Below the pieces are notes generated by a model. The model ran no database searches and was not told the origin of the DNA. It was given only the letters and a program-made list of their open reading frames with translations. A stretch of DNA of 64,000 nucleotides from Promethearchaeota archaeon Loki_b32. GTDB taxonomy: Archaea > Asgardarchaeota > Lokiarchaeia > Sigyniarchaeales > SOKP01. The stretch lies in the NCBI GenBank assembly GCA_005223125.1, contig NJBH01000001.1, positions 109,935 to 173,934 on the forward strand. Reading direction: 5' to 3'. This document shows positions 19,175 to 27,005 of this stretch, piece after piece (position 1 is the first letter of the stretch; each line of letters opens with the position of its first letter). A program made the translations under genes and the position numbers.

Positions 19175-19268
19175 GCCTTTTTATTGTATTTTTTATTGAT
19201 TGTAAATTAAAAAAAAATAAATATTTATATCTTATAATTTTTAATTTAGATTTAATTGATATATTTCC

Positions 19269-19304
19269 CTTTAACAACAACCTTCTTTTGATTCCTCATC
19301 ATCA
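19269..19304 (-). repeat. Duplicated tail of the CC-peptide gene
   Basis: 36 bases identical but for one to 20156-20191. Read on the minus strand it codes HDDEESKEGCC and stop, the last part of the peptide gene at 20158-20235, but a TAA precedes it and there is no start. The copies flank the flavoprotein gene, so a tandem duplication followed by deletion, or insertion of the flavoprotein gene, may explain them. Confidence 0.75.
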
Positions 19305-19392
19305 TGTTAATATTTATCTCTTCTTTTTGGGGGGATTCAAAATTCAGTGAAATAACCTCATAAAGTAATTTAGGCAATTTATTAATAATTGT

Positions 19393-19962
19393 TTATTTCT
19401 GAAGCAGTTTTGTTGCATTTAGAATGTTAAATCCAAGAATTTCTGCTTGTTTTAACTGGTTTTCTTGGTTTAAAATATCGCCTGGTTTGTCAGCTACAGC
19501 TTTTACCCCAAATAAATCACCTGGAACACATATAATTCCACATGAGAGCATCCATGTATAAATGGCATTAAGTGTTATTGTTTGACCTCCCGTTGTTCCA
19601 CCACCAACCGCAATAGCTCCACCTACTCTCCCTTCTAAAGGTTTTTCGACATCTACCGCAAAGTGTCTATCAAGTAAGGAGAGTAATTGAGCACTAACAT
19701 TTAGGAAATAAACAGGACTTGAGATTATAATCGCATTACACCATCGAAACGCATCATAAATTCCTTGCATATCATCATTAATAACACAAGTACCCGTTTC
19801 CCTACATGAGTCGCAGGCATTACAAGGTTTAATTTCTAATTCGCTTAAAAGAAAAATTTTAACATTCCATCCATTATTTTCAAAAGGTTTTAGAGCATAC
19901 CTTAAGAGGATTTCACTATTCCCTTTCTTCCTTGGAGTCCCTGATATACCAATAACATTCAT
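19393..19962 (-). CDS. NADPH-dependent FMN reductase/iron-sulfur flavoprotein
   Basis: The start is set at the ATG at 19962 (MNVIGISGTP); the ORF-track start is a TTG six codons upstream. A flavodoxin-like fold: ISGTPRKKGNSE is the FMN phosphate loop, PCNACDSCRETGTC is the cysteine cluster typical of Isf-type iron-sulfur flavoproteins, and SSPVYFLNVS a flavin-binding loop. It reduces small acceptors in anaerobes. It lies between the CC-peptide gene and the HgcA-like gene on one strand, so it may supply electrons to that system (inference). Confidence 0.85.
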   Translation of the reverse strand: MNVIGISGTPRKKGNSEILLRYALKPFENNGWNVKIFLLSELEIKPCNACDSCRETGTCVINDDMQGIYDAFRWCNAIIISSPVYFLNVSAQLLSLLDRHFAVDVEKPLEGRVGGAIAVGGGTTGGQTITLNAIYTWMLSCGIICVPGDLFGVKAVADKPGDILNQENQLKQAEILGFNILNATKLLQK

Positions 19963-20157
19963 TTTTTTTTTTGAACTCAATAATAATTTTGTTAATAGAT
20001 TATTTTACAAATAATATTTTTTTGATTGCAGTTTTTCTACAAATTGTATTTACTAACTTTTGTATCCAATCTGTATTTTTTATTGAAATAAAACTGAAAA
20101 AAATAAAAATTTTGATCTTATAAATTTTAATATAACCTTAAAGTGAATTCTTTTACT

Positions 20158-20235
20158 TTAACAACACCCTTCTTTTGATTCCTCATCATCACTTTTTGTT
20201 TCTTCAGTACAACATTCTTTATCTTTATCTCCCAT
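20158..20235 (-). CDS. 25-residue peptide with two CC pairs
   Basis: Too short for the ORF track. ATG at 20235, stop at 20158. The product starts MGDKDKECCTEETK and ends SKEGCC; it is very acidic and carries cysteine pairs at 8-9 and 24-25. A good Shine-Dalgarno GAGGT lies about eight bases upstream, and upstream of that are a TATA-like TTTAAAT and the palindromic operator shared with marR. That makes translation likely. Vicinal cysteines in an acidic peptide suggest binding of a soft metal or metalloid (inference). I do not know of a described family. Confidence 0.6.
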   Translation of the reverse strand: MGDKDKECCTEETKSDDEESKEGCC

Positions 20236-20260
20236 ATGTAATTACCTCTTTGTTTAAAAT

Positions 20261-20294
20261 TTAATTTTTAATTATTAGTTAGGTTCCTAACTAT
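20261..20294 (-). promoter_or_regulatory. Operator/promoter block of the CC-peptide gene
   Basis: 34 bases identical to 20858-20891. The core TAGTTAGG-TT-CCTAACTA (20276-20293) is a perfect inverted repeat with 8-base arms. On the minus strand it begins right after a TATA-like ATTTAAAT, so a bound protein would block initiation. The likely binder is the MarR-type regulator next door. Confidence 0.68.
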
Positions 20295-20365
20295 TTAAAT
20301 GTTTCGTTCCGTATAATTAAGCTCCTAACAAAGATTTAGAGAGATGATAATCTCGCGTAAAACTA

Positions 20366-20830
20366 TTAGGGTTTTAGTGCGTTTAACAATTTTTGGAGTA
20401 ATTCTCCCAATATTATGATCTCTTCTTGTTTAATTCCAGGACAACAACCGTTTACAATCGTTTCTAAAGGAGGGGTAACATTTTTTAAATCTTTCCCTTT
20501 TTTTGTAAGCTTAACGAAGAGACTTCTTCTATCGTGAGGATTCGATTCACGAGAGACTAATTTTTTCTTTTCCATTGTGTCTACCACACCTGTAATTGTA
20601 GATCTAGAACAATTACATGTCTCTGCTAAATCTTTAAATTGTTGACTATCAACGCTCCATAATTCCCTCAGAATGAAATGTTGAGTTGGTGTAAGCTCTA
20701 ATTCTTGAATATTATCACGTTCCAATTTTTCGTATTTTTTGCTTAAAATATTTATAAGTTCAAAAACATCAACAATCTCTTTGGGTTGACAGCAATTATT
20801 AGGGGATTCGGGGGTTTTATCTCTACTCAT
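20366..20830 (-). CDS. MarR-family winged-helix regulator with cysteine pairs
   Basis: 154 residues. The winged helix shows LTPTQHFILRELW, the recognition helix CSRSTITGVVDTMEKKKLV and the wing ESNPHDRRSLFVKLTKKG, all typical of MarR. Unusual are the cysteines: C13-C14 in NNCCQP, C72/C74 in ETCNCS just before the recognition helix, and C129-C130 in NGCCPG. These suggest thiol oxidation or thiophilic metal sensing. Its own promoter and that of the CC peptide contain the same palindrome, so autoregulation is likely. It repeats the CC theme of its neighbours. Confidence 0.86.
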   Translation of the reverse strand: MSRDKTPESPNNCCQPKEIVDVFELINILSKKYEKLERDNIQELELTPTQHFILRELWSVDSQQFKDLAETCNCSRSTITGVVDTMEKKKLVSRESNPHDRRSLFVKLTKKGKDLKNVTPPLETIVNGCCPGIKQEEIIILGELLQKLLNALKP

Positions 20831-20857
20831 TTTTTTTTCAGATGATTAGGGTTTTTT

Positions 20858-20891
20858 TTAATTTTTAATTATTAGTTAGGTTCCTAACTAT
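20858..20891 (-). promoter_or_regulatory. Operator/promoter block of the marR-type gene
   Basis: Second copy of the 34-base block; the palindrome TAGTTAGG-TT-CCTAACTA is at 20873-20890, about 45 bases before the ATG at 20830. On the minus strand TTTATATA overlaps its upstream edge as the TATA box. An exact duplicate about 600 bases away strongly suggests a shared regulator. Confidence 0.7.
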
Positions 20892-21076
20892 ATAAAATTA
20901 TTTGAAATTTCCACTTGATAAATGATAAATTTTTTTATTTTCCATAAATTAACCTGGAAATTTTATTATTTAATAAAATAAAAGAAATATGCTTATATTG
21001 GATAATTAGTTAATTTTAAATATTCTTTTTTTTTGTCAATACATAAAAATAATATTCAAAAAAAGAGGTAATCTAG

Positions 21077-21658
21077 ATGGAAAGTAATAATGATTTGAGT
21101 GAGAAACAATATTGGAAGGATGTTATAAAAAAACATCAAAGTGCATTTATAGTATTAATAGTAGCAGGCGTTTGCGTAATTGTAGGAGCTTTTTTAGTAT
21201 TGTTTTGGGTTATAGAGATAAATCCCTTCGTCAATCCACGTACAGGTACCTTTGACGATTGGACACTAAATTATATCGTTGGCATTACTATTCTTACAAT
21301 TTTATCGGAGTTGCTATTTGTAGGTATTCCAACAGGAATATTTTTTGTCTTAGGAGGATATTTATATTGGCGTAAATTACCTGAAGAAGAAAAGCAAGAA
21401 TTCAAGGATAGAGAGAAGAAAAAGACTCATAGAAAAAAAGAATACGGCGGGGGCGGTGGTTTTAGCTTCTTTATGTTTATAGCTTATTGTATTTATATTG
21501 CTGTCGACGGAAATTACAATGCAACTTTTGGTAGCCAACCATTTAGTTATTGGATTTATTCATGGCTCTTAACTCTAATGTGGATATTCATAGTATTTGG
21601 TATTCCCATAGGAATTCTACTTATTTCATACTATATATACAAATGGAGAAAAAAATAG
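21077..21658 (+). CDS. Four-helix membrane protein, unknown function
   Basis: 193 residues. Hydrophobic helices at about 23-46, 64-95, 128-145 and 155-188, and a charged loop with EEEKQEFKDREKKKTHRKKEYGGGGG between helices 2 and 3. A Shine-Dalgarno AGAGGT precedes the ATG. I do not recognise the family. It is divergent from the MarR gene but has its own distal promoter region. Confidence 0.6.
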   Translation: MESNNDLSEKQYWKDVIKKHQSAFIVLIVAGVCVIVGAFLVLFWVIEINPFVNPRTGTFDDWTLNYIVGITILTILSELLFVGIPTGIFFVLGGYLYWRKLPEEEKQEFKDREKKKTHRKKEYGGGGGFSFFMFIAYCIYIAVDGNYNATFGSQPFSYWIYSWLLTLMWIFIVFGIPIGILLISYYIYKWRKK

Positions 21659-21703
21659 ATATAATTTACTAATTTTTTTTTTTTTTTAATTTCAATTATC
21701 TTC

Positions 21704-23962
21704 TCAAAAAATCTGAAAGACATTTTTTTCTATGAGATTAATGATAATTTCTATATCTTTGGGAGAACATTCTTTTCCTGGCAATAAAGAATTCAAGAAA
21801 AAATGTTCAGAATTATTGCTTTTCATGAAAGAAATTGCTTTATTGACAAATGCTCTTTCGGTCTGACTTAGTTTAACTTTTTCTAACTTATCAATTTTTG
21901 TTAGAATTATTGGATAAGTTATCGTAGTATTTAGATGGTGTTTTAGGAATTTTTCAATTGACTTAAATGGTTTTATATCCCCAGTAAATTCTTCAATTAA
22001 TTTACCATAGTATTTGTAGAGGTCATATGTTAAATCTTCAAGAGAATATAAAAAGACTGAAGAAGGATGCTCTTTCATGATTAAAATTAGTCGTAGAGTT
22101 ACAAATTCAGTCATAATAATAACTGAATCTTTATATTCTAATTTGATGGTCTGTGATGTATCTTCAATCTTTATTAACTCAATTCCAAAGGAGTGAATAG
22201 CTTGTAAAAATCCGGAAATCATTGTTGCGTCAATTTGTTTCTCTGTAAACTTTTGTTGATATACGTTTAACCCAGATTTTTTATCTGATACAATAATATA
22301 ATCTAAGTTTAATACATCCATATATTTATCATGGAGTTTCCGAGATTCTTCTATTCTTCTAATTCTATATTTTTTAATTTTTTGGTAAGAGAATATGCTA
22401 GCAGTGCCAATTGCAATTACAAGTATTACACTTATAACAATCCAAATTGGTTCTACAGTAAATGGAACTGGTGGTATTGTTAATTGAAATTCTTGAGATT
22501 GAAATCCTATGTCTGTTGCATTGTTCCAAAAGATTTTTGCAGTGTAGGTTCCCTCAATTGAATTTGAAGGTATTAAATAAGTAAAAAACGTTTCTTCTGA
22601 TACTACCTCTTTTATTATTGGTTCTTCAAGACCAAAACCTATTGGATTTATTAGATTAAATGTAAGGTTTCCATCTACAAAAGGCATATTAACAGTAAAT
22701 TGTAATTCTGAACCGGGTTCCCATTCTAAAATAGGAAGGTTTAAGTTAAAACCAATATTTGGTGAATTTGCTGTTATCTTCCATTCAATTCCACCATTTA
22801 ATGTATTATTAGGAATAATAATTGTATTTTCATCAAATAAAATTTCCGAAGTTTTATTTTCCCAGATTTCTCCTAATTTTTGATATACAGTTAGATTATC
22901 CCAATTTTTTGGATAAAAGAATTGAAAAAATTGATAATCATAAAATCGTTCGATTACAGGAGTCAATGTCCAAACATTTGGGGAATCTTGATTTATTAAT
23001 CCTGAACCATCACACGTTAATTGCGTTTCTAAATTAAAAGCATAGGTTAAATTGAAGATTAAGTTTATCGATTTATTGAAAATAATAGGAATAGTAATAT
23101 TATGTTCACTTGGAGCAAGATGTATACTTTCGTTTAAAAAACCAGTTCCAGGAGCAACTCCGTCTGAAATTGGATAGTAAATTCCATCAATATCAGCAGT
23201 CATATTAATTTCTTCTGGATAAAACTGACCTACCACTTTTTGGTCTAATTTGTATAGAAAGGGTTCTCCTGTAGACCCATTAGTCCATTCCCCAATATAT
23301 TCCGATATATATAAATTTGGATTCGTTGGATTATTGGTAGAAAGCCAATCGTATCCACCATTATCTTGCGGTAGCATTTCTGTTCCATTCATTACTAAAA
23401 AATAATTTCCGGGATTAAGAAAGATTGGGGTAGAAAAATTTTGAATGTACCATTTTATCACGCTTGATATATTTATTTGTGTGGACCCATAAATAGTTTC
23501 ATTTGGTCGATTTAAGACAGAATTATATCCATTAATTTGAACAGATACATTAACTGTGGTAAATGGAGCATTCTCATCTCCATATATATGGACACCATAA
23601 ATTTCTGTAGGGTCGATGATATTTATTTGCACTGCGAGTCCTTTTCTGCCTTTATATAAATCTTTCCCTCCAAAAATATCAGTTTCGATATCTTTAATTT
23701 CCCGTTTAGATTGAATATCAGTAATATTTAACTCAATATTAGTTAAATTCCAAGTTTCAGAGGTTAAAGGAAATACAATTGAGCTAGTGTTTAATATTTC
23801 ACCATTGGCTTCTCCAAATTCTAATATTTTAAATTCAGAATTTACTATGTAAAGGTCTCCATTACTTTGAGCATTTGAAAAAGAAACAAAAGCATTTGAA
23901 ATAAGAGCAAGACTACAAATAAATAACAAAACTATTATTATTTGATTATTTTTTTTATGCAA
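21704..23962 (-). CDS. Receptor-like membrane protein with cytoplasmic longin-like domain
   Basis: 752 residues. An N-terminal hydrophobic segment (about 8-27) acts as signal or anchor. About 480 residues of beta-rich, Asn-glycosylation-like extracellular sequence follow, with Ig-like character near the membrane (SIEGTYTAKIFWNN). One helix lies at about 507-530 (IWIVISVILVIAIGTASIF). The cytoplasmic part begins LDYIIVSDKKSGLNVYQQKF and continues TMISGFLQAIHSFG, the pattern of longin/Roadblock-like domains, then a helical tail. It may link an outside ligand to small GTPases inside (inference). Not part of an operon. Confidence 0.65.
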   Translation of the reverse strand: MHKKNNQIIIVLLFICSLALISNAFVSFSNAQSNGDLYIVNSEFKILEFGEANGEILNTSSIVFPLTSETWNLTNIELNITDIQSKREIKDIETDIFGGKDLYKGRKGLAVQINIIDPTEIYGVHIYGDENAPFTTVNVSVQINGYNSVLNRPNETIYGSTQINISSVIKWYIQNFSTPIFLNPGNYFLVMNGTEMLPQDNGGYDWLSTNNPTNPNLYISEYIGEWTNGSTGEPFLYKLDQKVVGQFYPEEINMTADIDGIYYPISDGVAPGTGFLNESIHLAPSEHNITIPIIFNKSINLIFNLTYAFNLETQLTCDGSGLINQDSPNVWTLTPVIERFYDYQFFQFFYPKNWDNLTVYQKLGEIWENKTSEILFDENTIIIPNNTLNGGIEWKITANSPNIGFNLNLPILEWEPGSELQFTVNMPFVDGNLTFNLINPIGFGLEEPIIKEVVSEETFFTYLIPSNSIEGTYTAKIFWNNATDIGFQSQEFQLTIPPVPFTVEPIWIVISVILVIAIGTASIFSYQKIKKYRIRRIEESRKLHDKYMDVLNLDYIIVSDKKSGLNVYQQKFTEKQIDATMISGFLQAIHSFGIELIKIEDTSQTIKLEYKDSVIIMTEFVTLRLILIMKEHPSSVFLYSLEDLTYDLYKYYGKLIEEFTGDIKPFKSIEKFLKHHLNTTITYPIILTKIDKLEKVKLSQTERAFVNKAISFMKSNNSEHFFLNSLLPGKECSPKDIEIIINLIEKNVFQIF

Positions 23963-24053
23963 AATTACCCGTAAAACACTGTTACATTTTTGTACTTTAA
24001 TTAAAACAAATAACTATTTTTCTAAATATTACACGAAATATTGACTTATATAA

Positions 24054-25373
24054 TTGTATGTTATAAAAAATAAAAAAAAAAGAAGAATCATTTTGAGAAT
24101 CATAAATAAAGGGATGATGGATTGGTTTGGAATGTTTCCATCCTCCACGTTTGCAGATAATACATGCCATTTAATAGCGGGGATGGCCAATACTGGAGTT
24201 ATTGAAACCGAAGAAGGATTGATTATATTTGATCTTCCGATGAAACAATATGGTAAGAAATTATTCAGAGAAATCCGAGCTATAACAAGTAAGAAGGTTA
24301 AATATATAATTTTCTCACATGGACATTTTGACCATTGTTTTGCGTATGAACCTTTTATTGAAGAAATTAACGAGAAAAGATGGGAGATGCCACAAGTAAT
24401 AGCTCATGAAAATTGCATAAAGAGGTTTAAAAAATATAAGATGTTGGATAGATATCATGATTGGCTTAATAAGCAACAATTTGCATCTATGGGAGTGGGA
24501 CGGCAAAAATTTTTAGTAACCGCCCAAGAAACTCTCGAACCTACAATAATAATGAGAGGTGATAAACCTTATACTTTTAAGCTAGGTGAATGTACTTTTG
24601 AACTGTATCATGATATTGGTGAAACAGATGATTCAATCTGGTTATGGGTCCCCGAAAAAAAGCTTATATGTGCAGGAGATTTGTTTGTATCTTCATTTCC
24701 TAATGTTGGTAACCCATATAAAGTTCAACGTTATCCAAAAGAATGGGCTTTAGCAATGGAGAAAATGTTAGCAAAAAATGCTGAATATTTAATTCCCGGT
24801 CATGGCCCTCTAATTGAAGGTGACGACAAAGTAAGAGATGTGCTTTCAATTACAGCTGAAGCAATGCATTTTGTACATGATGAAGTAGTGAAAAGGATGA
24901 ACGAAGGCAAATGGTTTGAACAGATTTATCATGAAATGCTTGATATTTATCCTGATAAATTTAAAAATCATCATCACCTGAGAGAAATGTACGGTTGTTA
25001 TAGATTTGCGATTCATGCTACGTATAGACTTTACCATGGCTGGTATAATAGCGGAAATCCTACGGATCTTTTCCCTGCAAAATCTACTGATATTGCCAAA
25101 GAATTTTTACTGATTAATTCAGAGGAAAAATATCTTGAACATGCAAAATCTCTATATAATGAAAGAAAATTGCAGTTAGCTCTTCATTTTCTAGACGTTA
25201 TAATTCATGGAATTGAAACAAATCATAATGAATTTCTCTTAGAGGCTATGAAATTAAAGTATAAGATACTTAGACAAAAATCAAAAAAAGAACCATCTTT
25301 TATAGCTTCGAATATCATAGCTAATTCTGCCCTTCAAATTAAAAAAAGATTAAAAGAACTAGAAGAAAACTAA
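24054..25373 (+). CDS. Alkylsulfatase-like metallo-beta-lactamase protein
   Basis: 439 residues from a TTG; the ATG at 24114 (MMDWFGMFPSS) is a likely alternative. MBL motifs: FSHGHFDHCFAYE (HxHxDH), IGETDDS, CAGDLF and IPGHGPL. After the MBL domain, YRLYHGWYNSGNPTDLFP resembles the dimerisation domain of SdsA/BDS1-type alkylsulfatases (GWFDGNPxxLxP). The extra C-terminal helices also fit that group. It could hydrolyse sulfate esters, in keeping with the sulfatase nearby. Chain-length specificity is unknown. Confidence 0.75.
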   Translation: MYVIKNKKKRRIILRIINKGMMDWFGMFPSSTFADNTCHLIAGMANTGVIETEEGLIIFDLPMKQYGKKLFREIRAITSKKVKYIIFSHGHFDHCFAYEPFIEEINEKRWEMPQVIAHENCIKRFKKYKMLDRYHDWLNKQQFASMGVGRQKFLVTAQETLEPTIIMRGDKPYTFKLGECTFELYHDIGETDDSIWLWVPEKKLICAGDLFVSSFPNVGNPYKVQRYPKEWALAMEKMLAKNAEYLIPGHGPLIEGDDKVRDVLSITAEAMHFVHDEVVKRMNEGKWFEQIYHEMLDIYPDKFKNHHHLREMYGCYRFAIHATYRLYHGWYNSGNPTDLFPAKSTDIAKEFLLINSEEKYLEHAKSLYNERKLQLALHFLDVIIHGIETNHNEFLLEAMKLKYKILRQKSKKEPSFIASNIIANSALQIKKRLKELEEN

Positions 25374-25420
25374 AAATTATTGAAATAAATTCTTAGAAAT
25401 GAAAAAAAAAGGAATTTAAT

Positions 25421-26827
25421 TTATAAATCCATTTCCTTTATCTTCTTTTGATTTTCACTTACTTTATCTGGAGTTAAATCATACATTAACCAAAACACGA
25501 TAATTCCAATTACAAGTAATATAAATGGAATCAAAGATTGATGAAAATGAATACCCCAAATGGCTAATTCTGTTTGAGTAGAACTTCCTTCAACAAACCC
25601 TGTAAGTGTATGAACAGTAGCGATTGTAAGTGCCATTACAATAACGCCTATTCGTCCAAAGAATTGTTGAAAACCAGTATATACTCCTTCCTCTCGTCTT
25701 TTTGTTATTACTACTGCGTTATCAATTACATCTGAAGATACCGGAAATATCATTATCCAAAAACCTCCCATGCCTAATCCCCAGAGAAACATATCAAATA
25801 CTATTAACCAATAATCTCTAAGAAACGTTATTGGCAGTGTAAAAGCAACTAGAATTAAAGAAGAAATTACCATCACTTTTTTATTATTCTTTACTTTATG
25901 TGAGTATATCGTCCAGAAAGGAGTAGAAATTAATACTCCAACAAGGAAAGCTGCAAATATAAAAGTCGTGGCATCTCCTGGCATTCCAAGGGAATATTTA
26001 ACAGTGTATGGAACGGAAGCTTGCATCGTTTCTACTAAAGACTGATATAGCATATATAATACCATGAAAATTATAAATGGTTTCTGTTTTAATGCCGCTT
26101 TAAGAGTCTTGAAGAATGATATATGCTCGCGTTCTCCCTCTTGAGAAGATAAATAAAGATCAATGGTATATTGATCTTCACGTGAACCGGGAATAGCAAT
26201 TGCGAAACCAATAAATGTAATTATAGCTAATACAATACCTTGAACTCCAAATGAAGGAAAATTTCCATAGTTAAAGATCAATGGTGGTACTATAGCTCCT
26301 ATCGCAACTCCTACAACTCCTATCATAATATAAATACCACTAGCAGTTCTTCGCTCTTGATCTGATCGATATTTATCAGGAAATAATGACTGAAAATTTA
26401 CAAATAATATTGAATGAAATGTGTCAAAGAGACATGTGGTAAACAATAGCCAAAAAAAAAGAATCCACTCACCAGATACGGCATTGTAAGTTGGTGGCAT
26501 AAATATAAGCATATAAGTAAATCCCCAGGGTAAGCCCCCAATCAAAATCCAGGGAAATCGCCTTCCCCATTTTTTTGTAAATTTAAAGGGTCGATTTGTT
26601 ATATATCCAATAAAGGGATCATTAAACATGTTATAAATCGCGAAAAGTACAAATGCTAAACCAATCAACCAAACGTCTAATCCAAGTTCAGCCTCATAAA
26701 AAAAGAATGCAAACATTGAAAATGCAATTCTGAGAAGTTCTCTAGAAAATGAGTTGAACCCATAAGAAGCCATACCTAATTTGCTGTGTTTAATTTGGAT
26801 TTCATCTGTTTCCATTTTAATAACCAT
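25421..26827 (-). CDS. GPH-family sugar:cation symporter (MFS_2)
   Basis: 468 residues, 12 helices. FNDPFIGYITNRPFKFTKKWGRRFPWILIG is the MelB-like signature (FNDPxxGxxxD...GRRRPW), here with Asn at the usual Asp. FQSLFPDKYRSDQERRTASG is the second conserved loop. Members carry glycosides, uronides or sulfonated sugars with Na+/H+. It lies between an alkylsulfatase-like gene and a sulfatase gene, so a sulfated sugar or ester is a plausible cargo. The start may be the ATG at 26815. Confidence 0.85.
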   Translation of the reverse strand: MVIKMETDEIQIKHSKLGMASYGFNSFSRELLRIAFSMFAFFFYEAELGLDVWLIGLAFVLFAIYNMFNDPFIGYITNRPFKFTKKWGRRFPWILIGGLPWGFTYMLIFMPPTYNAVSGEWILFFWLLFTTCLFDTFHSILFVNFQSLFPDKYRSDQERRTASGIYIMIGVVGVAIGAIVPPLIFNYGNFPSFGVQGIVLAIITFIGFAIAIPGSREDQYTIDLYLSSQEGEREHISFFKTLKAALKQKPFIIFMVLYMLYQSLVETMQASVPYTVKYSLGMPGDATTFIFAAFLVGVLISTPFWTIYSHKVKNNKKVMVISSLILVAFTLPITFLRDYWLIVFDMFLWGLGMGGFWIMIFPVSSDVIDNAVVITKRREEGVYTGFQQFFGRIGVIVMALTIATVHTLTGFVEGSSTQTELAIWGIHFHQSLIPFILLVIGIIVFWLMYDLTPDKVSENQKKIKEMDL

Positions 26828-27005
26828 ATTTTTATTTGTATTAATTAACTTATTTTGAAAATAAGGCGAATTTGTTTTAAATAGATAAATATTATTCGAT
26901 TACATATATATAGTTATTATTTCAAATTTGAGAAACATAATTATCTTTTTCCTTAAGACTATCGAAAATAAATAAATTCCAAGTCATAAACATCTGGGAT
27001 TTAAT

